From Klebsiella oxytoca (GTDB lineage: Bacteria; Pseudomonadota; Gammaproteobacteria; Enterobacterales; Enterobacteriaceae), in contig NZ_CP046115.1 in the NCBI RefSeq assembly GCF_009707385.1, positions 2,976,001 through 3,040,000 on the forward strand: 64,000 nt of DNA. The letters run 5' to 3'. Below are positions 48,278-58,194 of this stretch, in pieces; positions within the stretch are counted from its first letter, which is position 1, and every line of letters begins with the position of its first letter. Below the pieces are notes generated by a model that was given only the letters and a program-made list of their open reading frames with translations, was not told the DNA's origin and did not search any database. Made by a program: the position numbers and the translations under genes.

Positions 48278-49279
48278 ATGATTGATATAACGCTGCCATT
48301 AACAGACATCCATCGCCACCTGGATGGTAATATCCGGGCCCAAACTATTCTCGATCTTGGCCGCCAGTTCAATCTTGCGCTTCCGGCAGACACCCTGGAA
48401 ACCCTGCGCCCGCACGTCCAGGTCACCAGCAATGAACCTGATCTGGTCAGCTTCCTTTCAAAGCTCGATTGGGGGGTAAAAGTGCTGGCCTCACTCGAAG
48501 CCTGCCGCCGCGTCGCTTACGAAAATCTCGAAGATGCGGCACGAAACGGCCTGCATTACGTTGAACTCCGTTTTTCTCCGCGTTATATGGCGATGACTCA
48601 TCAATTGCCGGTCGCCGGAGTTGTCGAAGCGGTAATCGCCGGAGTGAAAGAAGGCAGCCGCGACTTTAACGTTGAGGCTCGTTTGATCGGTATACTGAGC
48701 CGTACCTTTGGTGAAGCGGCCTGCACAGAAGAGCTGGAGGCCCTGCTCGCTCATCGTGACGGCATCACCGCTCTTGACCTGGCCGGAGATGAGCTCGGTT
48801 TCCCGGGGGAGCTGTTTATGGAGCACTTCACCCGCGCGCGCGATGCAGGCTGGCGCATCACGGTACATGCGGGTGAAGCCGCTGGCCCGGAAAGCATCTG
48901 GCAGGCGATCCGCGAACTGGGAGCGGAACGTATCGGTCACGGCGTGAAGGCGGTACAGGATCCTGCATTGATGGATTATCTTGCGGCCAACCGTATTGGC
49001 ATTGAGTCCTGCCTGACCTCTAACATTCAGACCAGCACCGTGCCATCGCTGGATCAGCATCCGCTGAAAACCTTCCTCGAGCACGGCGTAATGGCCTGTA
49101 TCAATACCGACGATCCCGCCGTTCAGGGCGTGGATATTATTCACGAATATACCGTTGCCGCCCCGGCTGCCGGCTTGAGCCGCGAACAAATTCGTCAGGC
49201 GCAGATAAATGGCCTCGAACTCGCCTTTTTAAACGCTCAGGATAAAGCCGCGCTAATACAGCGCGTTCAGCAGGCTTAA
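48278..49279 (+). CDS. add: Adenosine deaminase
   Basis: A 333-residue zinc-dependent purine deaminase, the same length as E. coli Add. It converts adenosine and deoxyadenosine to inosine and deoxyinosine. Metal and catalytic motifs H-R-H-L-D-G (residues ~12-17), H-A-G-E-A (~197-201) and N-T-D-D-P (~276-280) are present. The ATG at 48278 gives the standard M-I-D-x-T-L-P start; an in-frame ATG at 48266 would add four residues. Confidence 0.97.
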   Translation: MIDITLPLTDIHRHLDGNIRAQTILDLGRQFNLALPADTLETLRPHVQVTSNEPDLVSFLSKLDWGVKVLASLEACRRVAYENLEDAARNGLHYVELRFSPRYMAMTHQLPVAGVVEAVIAGVKEGSRDFNVEARLIGILSRTFGEAACTEELEALLAHRDGITALDLAGDELGFPGELFMEHFTRARDAGWRITVHAGEAAGPESIWQAIRELGAERIGHGVKAVQDPALMDYLAANRIGIESCLTSNIQTSTVPSLDQHPLKTFLEHGVMACINTDDPAVQGVDIIHEYTVAAPAAGLSREQIRQAQINGLELAFLNAQDKAALIQRVQQA

Positions 49280-49286
49280 CCATCTC

Positions 49287-49312
49287 CCCCCGTGATAAAC
49301 GGGGGTTTTATT
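49287..49312 (+). terminator. Rho-independent terminator of add
   Basis: Stem of seven pairs (CCCCCGT/ACGGGGG) with a GATAA loop and TTTTATT tail, eight bases after the add stop. Confidence 0.9.
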
Positions 49313-49336
49313 AAACCGAAACAGTGCCAGCTCGTT

Positions 49337-50377
49337 CTAATTAACGCACAGCGTCGCCCGATGCCTGGCCGACTCCAGCCCAAGTTCAATTAGTTCCATT
49401 ATTTGAATCGCCTGACTTGCCGGAACCGGGTTATCTCCAGCGCCGTTGAGCGCATCGCGAATGGCGGCATAATAGGCTGGATAGTTACCCGGCTGAGTGA
49501 GCCACGACTCTTCAGCGATCGCTTCACCATCGGCCCGCGTCAGCAGCCCGTCACGCATATCATATCCCCAGTCCTCCTGCGGCAAACGTGCGCCGCTTTT
49601 TAGCCGCTCCTCCTGCGGGTCAAGACCATATTTCACATAGCTTGCCCGCGAGCCGTGGATAATAAAGCGCGCCGTTTCCGCAACGGCCAGCAGCGTGCCG
49701 TGCAGCACTACGCGACGCTGCGGATAAGCTAAAACCGCATGGAAATAGTCGATGGCCTGCGAGCCTGGACGAAGTTGCGCCAGATCGACGTGCATGCTGA
49801 CCGGTAATCCAAAGAGGTTGACTACCTGGTCGAGCAGATGCGGGCCAAGATCGTACCAGATACCGCTACCCGGCCCACCTTGTTCACGCCAGCGATGACG
49901 AACCTGCGGTCGATAGCGATCGAAGTGCGACTCAAAATAGCCGACCTCGCCCAGTACTCCTTCATTAATCAACGATTTTACGGTGAGAAAATCGCTGTCC
50001 CAGCGTCGGTTATGGAATACGGATAACAGACGCCCCGTGCTTTTCGCTATCGCTTCCAGCTCGCGCGCCTGCGCTAGCGTCACGGTAAAGGGTTTATCCA
50101 CCACCACATGTTTACCCGCTTCCAGCGCGGCTTTTGCCAGCGGGTAATGGGTATCGTTCGGGGTTGGGATCACAATCAGATCGATGTTCGGGTCGTTAAA
50201 AAGCGGCTCAGGCTGCGGAACTACTTTCATCGCAGGCCAGTCGCTCAGCACTTTATTCTCATCGCTGCTCGCCACTGCGGCCAGGGTCATCCCCGGCGTA
50301 CCGCTAATTAGCGGCGCATGAAAAGTTTTACTGGCATAGCCGTAGCCAATTAGCCCTACCCGGATAGCGTCACTCAT
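49337..50377 (-). CDS. ydgJ: Gfo/Idh/MocA-family oxidoreductase YdgJ
   Basis: A 346-residue NAD(P)-dependent oxidoreductase, the length of E. coli YdgJ. The Rossmann motif G-L-I-G-Y-G-Y-A-S-K-T-F-H-A-P and the E-K-P-type motif V-V-D-K-P-F-T-V-T are typical of the family. The physiological substrate is unknown, probably a sugar or inositol-like polyol. Start ATG 50377 follows GGGGCAGAGAA. It converges with add. Confidence 0.94.
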   Translation of the reverse strand: MSDAIRVGLIGYGYASKTFHAPLISGTPGMTLAAVASSDENKVLSDWPAMKVVPQPEPLFNDPNIDLIVIPTPNDTHYPLAKAALEAGKHVVVDKPFTVTLAQARELEAIAKSTGRLLSVFHNRRWDSDFLTVKSLINEGVLGEVGYFESHFDRYRPQVRHRWREQGGPGSGIWYDLGPHLLDQVVNLFGLPVSMHVDLAQLRPGSQAIDYFHAVLAYPQRRVVLHGTLLAVAETARFIIHGSRASYVKYGLDPQEERLKSGARLPQEDWGYDMRDGLLTRADGEAIAEESWLTQPGNYPAYYAAIRDALNGAGDNPVPASQAIQIMELIELGLESARHRATLCVN

Positions 50378-50515
50378 TTCTCTGCCCCTCCACGAGTTTT
50401 CCCGTGCATAATTGCTCAGCATTACGCCAGTTGCGCAACTCACGCCAGGTAATACTTGCGTTACCTCAATCGTTAAGTACCATTTCAGTCTGGTTTCACA
50501 ATTTGCAGTAGAGTT

Positions 50516-50665
50516 ATGGAAAACGTTTTTAATCGTATTGTAGAACTTATTGGCTGGATTGTTTTGGGCGTTTCGGCCCTGCTTTTAGTTATCGCTCATC
50601 ATATTGATAACTACCAGTCGCCGCCCTCCATTGATGTTGTTAAGACGAAGCCGCTGTCGAAATAA
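50516..50665 (+). CDS. blr: Small membrane protein Blr (beta-lactam resistance, divisome-associated)
   Basis: A 49-residue single-span membrane protein. It aligns with E. coli Blr (41 aa): N-R-x-x-E-L-x-G-W-I-V-L then a hydrophobic helix and S-H/H-H-I-D-N-Y-Q. Residues ~12-28 form the helix. Relative to E. coli the N-terminus is extended by M-E-N-V-F, and the C-terminal tail is longer and basic. Blr associates with the division machinery and its loss raises susceptibility to beta-lactams in E. coli. It sits in the usual position between ydgJ and cnu, with the GH1 gene inserted behind it. The ribosome binding site is weak (GTAGAG). Confidence 0.87.
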   Translation: MENVFNRIVELIGWIVLGVSALLLVIAHHIDNYQSPPSIDVVKTKPLSK

Positions 50666-50680
50666 ACAGTGACCTGCTTC

Positions 50681-50721
50681 GCAACCATGCAACCGGTTTC
50701 TGAAACCGGTTGCATGGTTGC
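50681..50721. promoter_or_regulatory. Perfect 41-bp palindrome upstream of the GH1 gene
   Basis: The 20-base left arm (50681-50700, beginning GCAACCATGC) is the exact reverse complement of the right arm (50702-50721) around a single T. Each arm contains AACCGGTT, a LacI-family-type operator core, at centres 13 bp apart. It can act as a blr terminator hairpin, as paired operators, or both. Confidence 0.7.
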
Positions 50722-50742
50722 TCATACTTTTATTACACTCAC

Positions 50743-50758
50743 CTTATCAATTGATAAG
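50743..50758 (+). promoter_or_regulatory. 16-bp palindrome overlapping the GH1 ribosome binding site
   Basis: CTTATCAATTGATAAG is a perfect palindrome whose right end supplies part of the AAGGAG ribosome binding site (50756-50761). It may be an operator or a small structure that occludes translation initiation. Confidence 0.45.
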
Positions 50759-50768
50759 GAGTTTCTTC

Positions 50769-52139
50769 ATGTCCGGATTTCCACAGCACTTTTTATGGGG
50801 AGCCGCTACTGCCGCCTGGCAGGTTGAAGGCGGACACGATGCCGACGGTAAAGGCCCTTCCATCTGGGATATTTATTCTCACCTCCCAGGCACCACCTAT
50901 CAGGGCACAACCGGTGATATCGCCGTTGATCATTACCATCGTTTTCGCGAAGACGTAGCCTTGATGGCGGAAATGGGCCTGCAAAGCTATCGCTTTTCTA
51001 TTTCATGGCCTCGTCTGCTGCCGAATGGCCGCGGCGAAGTGAACGAAGCGGGTATTCAATTCTATAGCGACCTGATCGATGAACTGCTGGCGCATAATAT
51101 TGAACCGATGATAACCCTCTACCACTGGGACCTCCCGCAGGCGCTACAGGATGAAGGCGGTTGGGAGGCGCGCACCACGGCCGAAGCCTTCGCTGAATAC
51201 GCACGACTTTGTTATCAACGTTTTGGTTCTCGCGTCAAACTGTGGGCAACCTTTAATGAAACTATTGTCTTTATTGGGCATGGATACATTAGCGGCATTC
51301 ATCCACCGGCGGTGCGCGACCCTGCTCGCGCCATTCAAGCCTGCCATCACGTCTTCATCGCCCACGCTCTGGCGGTGAAAACGTTTCGTGAAATGGGCAT
51401 CGAAGGAAAGATTGGCTTTGTTAACGTCCTTCAGCCGCATACCCCATTGACCGACAGCCCGGAAGACAGGCGCGCTACGGAGATGGCGGACGCAATCCAC
51501 ACCCACTGGCTTTACGATCCGGTGTTAAAAAGCGGCTATCCCGAAGAGCTATTGCAGCAGACGCAAGCGCTGTGGGGAGTTCCGGTTTTTGCCGAAGGCG
51601 ACGATGCGCTACTGCGCGAGAATCGCTGTGATTTTATCGGCCTGAACTACTACCGTCGCGAAACCGTATCGGCGCTGCCGCCTGAGATACCGACCGGGGG
51701 TGAGCCGGGGGTTGAGGGGCTCTTTTACTTCGTGCGTAATCCGCAGAGTACCTACACCGAATGGGGCTGGGAAATTTGGCCTCAGGGGTTAACTGATGGG
51801 ATTATGATGATTAAAGAGCGCTATGGTGATATTCCGATCTATATCACCGAAAACGGACTGGGGGCAGTAGACCCGATTATCGATGGCGAAATTATCGACG
51901 ATCCGCGCATTGACTATCTCAGTAGTCATATTACTGCTCTGGAAAAAGCGCTGGAACTGGGCGCTGACGTTCGCGGCTATTACCCGTGGTCTTTTATTGA
52001 TCTTTTAAGCTGGCTTAATGGATATAAAAAACAATACGGGTTTGTTTATGTTGATCACCAGCGAAATCTGGCGCGAAAACGTAAAAAGAGTTTTTTCTGG
52101 TACCAAAACGTTATTGCCAGCCGAGGCGAACAGCGTTAA
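50769..52139 (+). CDS. GH1 beta-glucosidase, probably 6-phospho-beta-glucosidase type
   Basis: A 456-residue cytoplasmic family 1 glycosidase. Acid/base Glu164 in T-F-N-E and nucleophile Glu361 in I-T-E-N-G are present. The C-terminal I-D-L-L-S-W-L-N-G-Y-K-K-Q-Y-G segment with R-K-K-S-F-x-W-Y resembles the phosphate-binding region of 6-phospho-beta-glucosidases rather than the N-F-E-W motif of plain beta-glucosidases. No PTS genes adjoin it, so it may hydrolyse glycosides imported elsewhere. AAGGAG precedes the ATG at 50769. It is inserted between blr and cnu, and a 41-bp palindrome and a 16-bp palindrome lie upstream. Confidence 0.88.
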   Translation: MSGFPQHFLWGAATAAWQVEGGHDADGKGPSIWDIYSHLPGTTYQGTTGDIAVDHYHRFREDVALMAEMGLQSYRFSISWPRLLPNGRGEVNEAGIQFYSDLIDELLAHNIEPMITLYHWDLPQALQDEGGWEARTTAEAFAEYARLCYQRFGSRVKLWATFNETIVFIGHGYISGIHPPAVRDPARAIQACHHVFIAHALAVKTFREMGIEGKIGFVNVLQPHTPLTDSPEDRRATEMADAIHTHWLYDPVLKSGYPEELLQQTQALWGVPVFAEGDDALLRENRCDFIGLNYYRRETVSALPPEIPTGGEPGVEGLFYFVRNPQSTYTEWGWEIWPQGLTDGIMMIKERYGDIPIYITENGLGAVDPIIDGEIIDDPRIDYLSSHITALEKALELGADVRGYYPWSFIDLLSWLNGYKKQYGFVYVDHQRNLARKRKKSFFWYQNVIASRGEQR

Positions 52140-52358
52140 TCTTCTCTCCCAGGCGCCAGCCGGCGCCTGATTAAGCTCTGGAATATTCTTAAATTTCTTT
52201 TTACCGGAGCGGAAACATCATCTGTTCTTGTATTAAGTATTTACAACCGAAATAATTCCATACAGTTGTTCCCAAAAAGTAACTGCTGGTTGAGAACAGG
52301 TTTACTAAGAATTGGTATATTCAACTCAATTTATTCCGATTATAAAATGGATACGCAA

Positions 52359-52574
52359 ATGACCGTTCAGGACTACTTATTAAAATTTCGTAAAATCAGT
52401 TCGCTGGAAACGCTGGAAAAACTTTTTGATCACCTCAACTATTCCCTGACCGATAACGAAGAGATCGTCAACATGTATCGAGCCGCGGATCATCGCCGGG
52501 CGGAGCTGGTGTCTGGCGGGAAATTGTTCAACATCGGCGAAGTTCCTAAATCGGTCTGGCGCTACGTGCAATAA
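52359..52574 (+). CDS. cnu: Hha/YmoA-family nucleoid protein Cnu (YdgT)
   Basis: A 71-residue protein nearly identical to E. coli Cnu. It binds H-NS and StpA and modulates silencing of horizontally acquired genes; it also binds a site in oriC. The start [14 protein letters not shown] and the end P-K-S-V-W-R-Y-V-Q are family hallmarks. ATG 52359 is the conserved start; an ATG at 52347 would add four residues. Confidence 0.95.
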   Translation: MTVQDYLLKFRKISSLETLEKLFDHLNYSLTDNEEIVNMYRAADHRRAELVSGGKLFNIGEVPKSVWRYVQ

Positions 52575-52653
52575 ATACTGTAATCATTCACGCCAGTTGC
52601 TTATACTTCCGCCCTGTTTTTATTTATAACTGGCGTTGAATTCAGGAGTAATA

Positions 52654-53094
52654 ATGTCCTCTGACTCTGTGGAACGTATTGGCGGATGGCTTCTGGCGCC
52701 GCTGGCATGGCTCCTCGTAGCCCTGCTTAGCGCCTCATTGTCGCTACTGTTTTTTGCTGATGCCCTGATGTCTTCGCAGACCTATACATTGCTGAGCAAT
52801 ATGAGTGCCGGTCATCTCGCCCTGTGGATTGCTTCTCTGGCCTTCGCCGTCGCCATGTGGTACTACACGCTATGGTTGACTATCGCCTTTTTTAAGCGGC
52901 GCAAAGGCGTACCAAAACACTACATTATCTGGCTGCTGATTACGCTTCTGCTGGCGGTAAAAGCTTTTGCCTTTTCCCCCATTTCAGACGCGCTGGCGCT
53001 GCGCCAGCTTCTGTTCCCACTTCTCGCAGCAGCCCTGTTTGCGCCCTACTTCAGGCGTTCTGAGCGGGTAAAACGGACCTTTGTGAATCCGTAA
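52654..53094 (+). CDS. ydgK: DUF2569 inner-membrane protein YdgK
   Basis: A 146-residue protein with four predicted membrane helices; DUF2569 family, E. coli YdgK 136 residues. Function unknown. Its place immediately before rsxA is conserved in enterobacteria, so it may be part of the same transcription unit. CAGGAG precedes the ATG at 52654. Confidence 0.9.
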   Translation: MSSDSVERIGGWLLAPLAWLLVALLSASLSLLFFADALMSSQTYTLLSNMSAGHLALWIASLAFAVAMWYYTLWLTIAFFKRRKGVPKHYIIWLLITLLLAVKAFAFSPISDALALRQLLFPLLAAALFAPYFRRSERVKRTFVNP

Positions 53095-53171
53095 TAACCA
53101 CACAGTTAACCTGTTGTCGCCGGTATCGATTTATTCGATAATAGACGGCTTTTTCTATTTCAGGTCGAATG

Positions 53172-53753
53172 ATGGCTGATTATTTACTGCTCTTTGTTGG
53201 CACCGTTCTTGTTAACAACTTCGTGCTGGTGAAGTTTCTTGGACTGTGCCCGTTTATGGGGGTTTCCAAAAAGCTGGAAGCCGCAATGGGGATGGGGCTC
53301 GCGACCACTTTTGTGATGACGCTAGCCTCTATCTGCGCCTGGCTGATTGATACCTGGATCCTCATCCCGCTGGACCTCGTCTATTTACGTACGCTGGCCT
53401 TTATCCTGGTCATCGCCGTAGTGGTGCAATTTACCGAAATGGTGGTGCGTAAAACCAGCCCGGCGCTGTATCGCCTGCTGGGTATCTTTCTGCCGCTGAT
53501 TACCACCAACTGCGCGGTGCTGGGCGTAGCGCTGTTGAACATAAACCTCGGGCACAATTTCCTGCAATCCGCCCTGTACGGTTTTGCCGCCGCGGTCGGT
53601 TTTTCGTTAGTGATGGTGCTTTTCGCCTCCATTCGTGAGCGTCTGGTCGTAGCGGATGTTCCGGCGCCGTTTCGCGGGAACGCTATTGCGCTGGTCACCG
53701 CAGGTTTAATGTCTCTTGCCTTCATGGGCTTTAGTGGTTTGGTGAAGTTGTAA
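53172..53753 (+). CDS. rsxA: Electron transport complex subunit RsxA
   Basis: A 193-residue integral membrane subunit, the same length as E. coli RsxA. The Rsx/Rnf complex moves electrons across the membrane and, in E. coli, keeps SoxR reduced so that soxS is off. Membrane helices with the [12 protein letters not shown] and T-T-N-C-A-V-L-G cysteine motifs (iron-sulfur ligands in RnfA) are present. The rsxB start overlaps its stop by one base. Confidence 0.97.
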   Translation: MADYLLLFVGTVLVNNFVLVKFLGLCPFMGVSKKLEAAMGMGLATTFVMTLASICAWLIDTWILIPLDLVYLRTLAFILVIAVVVQFTEMVVRKTSPALYRLLGIFLPLITTNCAVLGVALLNINLGHNFLQSALYGFAAAVGFSLVMVLFASIRERLVVADVPAPFRGNAIALVTAGLMSLAFMGFSGLVKL

Positions 53754-54331
53754 TGAACGCTGTCTGGATAGCCGTAGTCGCCATTAGCCTGTTGGGGCTG
53801 ATATTCGGCTTAATTCTGGGGTATGCCTCCCGCCGTTTTGAGGTGGAAGACGACCCGGTGGTGGAAAAAATTGATGCCCTGCTTCCCCAAAGCCAGTGCG
53901 GCCAGTGCGGCTATCCTGGCTGCCGTCCGTACGCGGAAGCGGTAGGAATCCAGGGAGAGAAAATCAACTGCTGCGCCCCCGGCGGTGAGGCAGTAATGCT
54001 TAAAATCGCCGAGCTGTTAAACGTCGATCCCCAGCCGGTAGATGGCGATCCGCAAGAGGCGGAGCCGGTGCGGATGCTGGCAATAATCGATGAAGCGAAC
54101 TGCATTGGCTGCACCAAGTGCATTCAGGCCTGTCCGGTCGACGCCATCGTAGGGGCAACCCGTGCGATGCACACGGTCATAAGCGATCTGTGTACCGGCT
54201 GTAATCTTTGCGTCGCGCCTTGCCCGACGCAATGTATTGAGCTACGCCCGGTGGCGACAACGACAGCAACCTGGAAGTGGGATCTTCAAACCATCCCGGT
54301 ACGCATTATTCCCGTGGAACAACATGTTTAA
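53753..54331 (+). CDS. rsxB: Electron transport complex iron-sulfur subunit RsxB
   Basis: A 192-residue subunit with an N-terminal membrane anchor, a CxxC(x4)C cluster motif (Cys49, Cys52, Cys57 and Cys73/74), and two C-terminal [4Fe-4S] ferredoxin motifs, [12 protein letters not shown] and [12 protein letters not shown]. Length equals E. coli RsxB. It overlaps rsxC by eight bases. Confidence 0.97.
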   Translation: MNAVWIAVVAISLLGLIFGLILGYASRRFEVEDDPVVEKIDALLPQSQCGQCGYPGCRPYAEAVGIQGEKINCCAPGGEAVMLKIAELLNVDPQPVDGDPQEAEPVRMLAIIDEANCIGCTKCIQACPVDAIVGATRAMHTVISDLCTGCNLCVAPCPTQCIELRPVATTTATWKWDLQTIPVRIIPVEQHV

Positions 54332-56507
54332 GTTATTTTCCGCTTTTCGCAAAGACAAAGTCTGGGACTTCAACGGCGGTATTCATCCGCCAGAAATGAA
54401 AACCCAGTCCAACGGTACCCCGCTGCGCCAGGTTTCACTGCCGCAGCGTTTTGTCATCCCGCTAAAACAGCATATCGGCGCTGAAGGTGAACTCTGCGTT
54501 AAGCCGGGCGATCGCGTTCTGCGCGGCCAGCCGCTGACCCGCGGCTGGGGCAGAATGCTGCCAGTGCACGCGCCAACCTCCGGCATCGTGACGGCCATCG
54601 CCCCCCATTCCACCGCACATCCATCCGCGCTGGCGGAAATGAGCGTCATTATTGATGCCGATGGTGAAGATCGCTGGATAGAACGCGATGGCTGGAGCGA
54701 TTACCACAACAAATCACGCGAAGAGCTGATCGAACGTATCCACCAGTTCGGCGTGGCCGGACTGGGCGGCGCGGGTTTCCCGACCGGAAGCAAACTGCGC
54801 GGCGGCGGGGATAAAATCGAAACATTGATTATCAACGCGGCAGAGTGCGAACCCTATATCACCGCCGATGACCGGCTGATGCAGGATTGCGCGGCGCAAA
54901 TTGTGGAAGGTATTCGTATCCTTGCCCACATTCTGCAGCCTGAACAGGTACTGATCGGCATCGAGGATAATAAACCGCAGGCAATTTCAATGCTGCGTGC
55001 GGTATTAGCCGGTACGCACGGTATTTCGCTGCGCGTAATCCCCACGAAATATCCCTCCGGCGGCGCGAAACAGTTAACGCAAATCCTCACCGGCAAGCAG
55101 GTGCCTCACGATGGCCGCTCATCGGATATCGGCGTCTTAATGCAAAACGTGGGTACTGCCTATGCGGTAAAACGCGCGGTAATTGACGGTGAGCCGCTGA
55201 CGGAGCGCGTCGTAACCCTGACTGGCGAAGCGGTCGCGCGTCCGGGTAACGTCTGGGCCCGGCTCGGTACGCCGGTAAACCATCTGCTGAAGGATGCCGG
55301 TTTCTGCCCCGGCGCAGAGCCGATGGTGATTATGGGCGGCCCGCTGATGGGCTTCACCCTGCCATGGCTTGATGTGCCGGTAGTCAAAATCACTAACTGC
55401 CTGCTGGCACCATCGGCGAGCGAAATGGGCGAGCCTGAAGAAGAAAAAGGTTGTATCCGCTGTAGCGCCTGCGCCGACGCCTGCCCGGCCGATCTCCTGC
55501 CGCAGCAGCTTTATTGGTTCAGCAAAGGACAGCAGCACGACAAAGCTACCAGCCATAACCTCGCCGATTGTATAGAGTGCGGAGCCTGCGCCTGGGTCTG
55601 CCCAAGCAATATCCCGCTGGTGCAGTACTTCCGCCAGGAGAAAGCCGAGATTTACGCTATTGCGCAAGAAGAGAAACGCGCCGCGGAAGCTAAAGTTCGC
55701 TTTGAGGCGCGTCAGGCTCGACTGGAGCGCGATAAAGCCGCTCGTCTGGAACGCCATAAGCAGGCTGCGGTACAGCCAGCGGCGAAAGATCAGGACGCTA
55801 TTAACGCCGCGCTTGCCCGGGTACGTGAGAAACAGCGTGAGGCCGCGCAGCCAATTATCGTGCTCGCAGGCGCAAAACCTGACAACAGTGAGGCTATCGC
55901 CGCTCGTGAGGCGCGTAAAGCCGAGGCGCGAGCGCGTAAGGCGGAGCAAACAGCGGAAAACAACGCCGCCGGACAACCAGCTGAAATTAGCGCAGACCCG
56001 CGCAAAGCCGCCGTGGAGGCCGCGATCGCCCGGGCGAAAGCGCGTAAAGCCGAACAGCAGAGCGCCCCGGCTGAAACTGTCGCCGCAGAACAGCCCGCAG
56101 CCGTTGACCCGCGCAAAGCCGCCGTCGAAGCCGCGATTGGCCGGGCGAAAGCGCGCAAAGCCGAACAGCAGAGCGCCCCGGCTGAAGCTGCCGCCGCAGA
56201 GCAGCCCGCAGCCGTTGACCCGCGCAAAGCCGCCGTCGAAGCCGCGATCGCCCGAGCAAAAGCGCGTAAAGCCGAACAGCAGAGCGCCCCGGCTGAAGCT
56301 GCCGCCGCAGAGCAGCCCGCAGCCGTTGACCCGCGCAAAGCCGCCGTCGAAGCGGCGATCGCCCGGGCAAAAGCGCGTAAAACTCAGCAGCAACCAACAG
56401 TTCCCCCGTCGGCAGCCAATGACGACGCCCGCAAAGCGGCAGTCGCTGAAGCAATCGCCCGCGTTCAGGCCCGGAAAGCATCCCGGCAGGCAGTTAACGA
56501 GGATTAA
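54324..56507 (+). CDS. rsxC: Electron transport complex subunit RsxC with Ala/Lys/Glu-rich repeat tail
   Basis: A 727-residue peripheral subunit (E. coli RsxC 740). The N-terminal ~440 residues match NADH-binding Rnf[14 protein letters not shown] near residue 150, then two [4Fe-4S] motifs, [12 protein letters not shown] and [12 protein letters not shown]. The C-terminal part is a low-complexity Ala/Lys/Glu/Arg coil with tandem 37-residue repeats ([11 protein letters not shown] units). ATG 54324 overlaps the end of rsxB. Confidence 0.96.
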   Translation: MFKLFSAFRKDKVWDFNGGIHPPEMKTQSNGTPLRQVSLPQRFVIPLKQHIGAEGELCVKPGDRVLRGQPLTRGWGRMLPVHAPTSGIVTAIAPHSTAHPSALAEMSVIIDADGEDRWIERDGWSDYHNKSREELIERIHQFGVAGLGGAGFPTGSKLRGGGDKIETLIINAAECEPYITADDRLMQDCAAQIVEGIRILAHILQPEQVLIGIEDNKPQAISMLRAVLAGTHGISLRVIPTKYPSGGAKQLTQILTGKQVPHDGRSSDIGVLMQNVGTAYAVKRAVIDGEPLTERVVTLTGEAVARPGNVWARLGTPVNHLLKDAGFCPGAEPMVIMGGPLMGFTLPWLDVPVVKITNCLLAPSASEMGEPEEEKGCIRCSACADACPADLLPQQLYWFSKGQQHDKATSHNLADCIECGACAWVCPSNIPLVQYFRQEKAEIYAIAQEEKRAAEAKVRFEARQARLERDKAARLERHKQAAVQPAAKDQDAINAALARVREKQREAAQPIIVLAGAKPDNSEAIAAREARKAEARARKAEQTAENNAAGQPAEISADPRKAAVEAAIARAKARKAEQQSAPAETVAAEQPAAVDPRKAAVEAAIGRAKARKAEQQSAPAEAAAAEQPAAVDPRKAAVEAAIARAKARKAEQQSAPAEAAAAEQPAAVDPRKAAVEAAIARAKARKTQQQPTVPPSAANDDARKAAVAEAIARVQARKASRQAVNED
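55995..56438 (+). repeat. Tandem 111-bp repeats in rsxC
   Basis: Units begin with GACCCGCGCAAAGCCGCC at 55995, 56106, 56217 and 56328, exactly 111 bp (37 codons) apart; the last is partial and diverged. The near identity at DNA level indicates recent duplication and possible copy-number variation between strains. Confidence 0.93.
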
Positions 56508-57560
56508 ATGGTTTTCAGAATCGCAAGTTCCCCCTATACCCATAATCAGCGCCAGACTTCACGGATTATGCTGCTGGTACTGCTCGCCGCCGTACCCGGC
56601 ATCGTGGTTCAGAGCTGGTTTTTCGGCTGGGGTACCGTGGTGCAAATAGCCCTTGCCGCCTTCACGGCATGGGGAGCCGAAGCGGCTATCCTTAAACTGC
56701 GCAAACAGAATATTCCCGCAACCCTCGCCGATAACTCAGCGCTGTTAACCGGTCTGCTGTTAGCCATCAGTATTCCGCCTTTCGCCCCATGGTGGATGGT
56801 GGTGTCAGGTACCGCTTTCGCCGTCATTATTGCTAAACAGCTTTACGGTGGTCTGGGCCATAACCCTTTCAACCCGGCGATGATTGGCTACGTGGTGCTG
56901 CTGATCTCCTTCCCGGTTCAGATGACTTCCTGGCTCCCGCCGCATGAGATAGCCGCCACGGTACCCGGCTTCAGCGATGCGCTACAGGTCATTTTTAGCG
57001 GCCATACCGCTACCGGTGGCGATATGAATAGCCTGCGGATCGGCATTGACGGTGTCAGCCAGGCAACGCCGCTGGATACCTTTAAAACCTCGCTTCATGC
57101 TGGTCATTCGGTAGAAGAGATCCTGCGGTATCCTGTTTACGGCGGCGAACTCGCCGGCCTCGGCTGGCAGTGGGTCAACGTAGCTTATCTGGCAGGCGGT
57201 CTGTTCCTGCTGTGGCAAAAGACCATTCGCTGGCATATCCCGGTCAGCTTCCTGCTGAGCCTTGCCGTTTGCGCCACCCTCGGCTGGATATTGGCCCCGG
57301 CAACCCTCGCCTCACCGCAGATTCATCTGTTTTCCGGCGCGACCATGCTGGGAGCCTTCTTTATCCTGACGGATCCGGTGACCGCTTCCACTACCAACCG
57401 AGGTCGCCTGATCTTCGGCGCGCTGGCGGGCTTACTGGTATGGTTAATTCGCAGCTTCGGCGGTTATCCGGATGGTGTGGCCTTTGCCGTCCTGCTGGCC
57501 AACATTACCGTTCCGTTGATCGATTACTACACGCGCCCGCGCGCGTACGGCCACCGCTGA
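56508..57560 (+). CDS. rsxD: Electron transport complex subunit RsxD
   Basis: A 350-residue membrane subunit (E. coli 352) with about nine hydrophobic helices. Thr187 in D-G-V-S-Q-A-T-P is the covalent FMN attachment site of the family. It begins at the base after the rsxC stop. Confidence 0.96.
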   Translation: MVFRIASSPYTHNQRQTSRIMLLVLLAAVPGIVVQSWFFGWGTVVQIALAAFTAWGAEAAILKLRKQNIPATLADNSALLTGLLLAISIPPFAPWWMVVSGTAFAVIIAKQLYGGLGHNPFNPAMIGYVVLLISFPVQMTSWLPPHEIAATVPGFSDALQVIFSGHTATGGDMNSLRIGIDGVSQATPLDTFKTSLHAGHSVEEILRYPVYGGELAGLGWQWVNVAYLAGGLFLLWQKTIRWHIPVSFLLSLAVCATLGWILAPATLASPQIHLFSGATMLGAFFILTDPVTASTTNRGRLIFGALAGLLVWLIRSFGGYPDGVAFAVLLANITVPLIDYYTRPRAYGHR

Positions 57561-57570
57561 GGACCCGAAG

Positions 57571-58191
57571 ATGTTACAAAGCATGCGCAAACACGGCATC
57601 ACGCTGGCACTCTTTGCTGCGGGTTCTACCGGCCTGACGGCAGCGATCAACGAACTGACCAAAAGCACCATTGAAGACCAGGCCGCCCTGCAGCAAAAAG
57701 CCCTATTCGACCAGGTTATGCCCGCGAATCTCTATAATAATGATTTGCTGAAAAACTGTTATCTGGTTAACGCCCCGGCGCTGGGTCAAGGCCCGCATAA
57801 GGTATGGATTGCGCAAAACCAGGAGAGCCCGGTGGCCGCCGTGATGGAAGTCACCGCGCCGGACGGTTATTCCGGGGCTATTCACCTGCTTGTCGCCGCT
57901 GATTTTAAAGGAACCGTACTGGGCACCCGCGTCACCGAACATCATGAAACGCCCGGACTGGGTGACAAAATTGAGCTCAGAATTTCTGACTGGATCACCC
58001 TCTTTGCCGGTAAAGTTATTCACGGACAAAGCGACAGCGGCTGGGCGGTGAAAAAAGACGGCGGAGATTTCGACCAGTTTACCGGCGCTACGATTACCCC
58101 GCGCGCGGTGGTCAATGCCGTCAAGCGTGCGGGCCTGTACGCACAAACGCTGCCCGCGCAGATTTCCGCATTCACTCCCTGTGGAGGCTAG
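57571..58191 (+). CDS. rsxG: Electron transport complex subunit RsxG
   Basis: A 206-residue subunit with one N-terminal membrane helix and a periplasmic FMN-binding domain. Thr174 in F-T-G-A-T-I-T-P is the flavin attachment residue. Length equals E. coli RsxG. GAGGACCC precedes the ATG. Confidence 0.96.
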   Translation: MLQSMRKHGITLALFAAGSTGLTAAINELTKSTIEDQAALQQKALFDQVMPANLYNNDLLKNCYLVNAPALGQGPHKVWIAQNQESPVAAVMEVTAPDGYSGAIHLLVAADFKGTVLGTRVTEHHETPGLGDKIELRISDWITLFAGKVIHGQSDSGWAVKKDGGDFDQFTGATITPRAVVNAVKRAGLYAQTLPAQISAFTPCGG

Positions 58192-58194
58192 ACC

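Noticed and set aside
55995..56438. Regular repeats considered as a CRISPR array
   Set aside because: Units are contiguous, 111 bp, in frame, and code for part of RsxC; there are no spacers and no cas genes.
55137..56543. 468-codon open frame antisense to rsxC
   Set aside because: It mirrors the low-complexity repeat tail of rsxC; the Gly/Phe/Arg-rich product is a by-product of the repeated Ala/Lys codons.
55660..56649. 329-codon frame overlapping rsxC in the +1 frame
   Set aside because: Arg/Pro/Lys-rich translation of the same repeats in the wrong frame, running into rsxD; no start signal.
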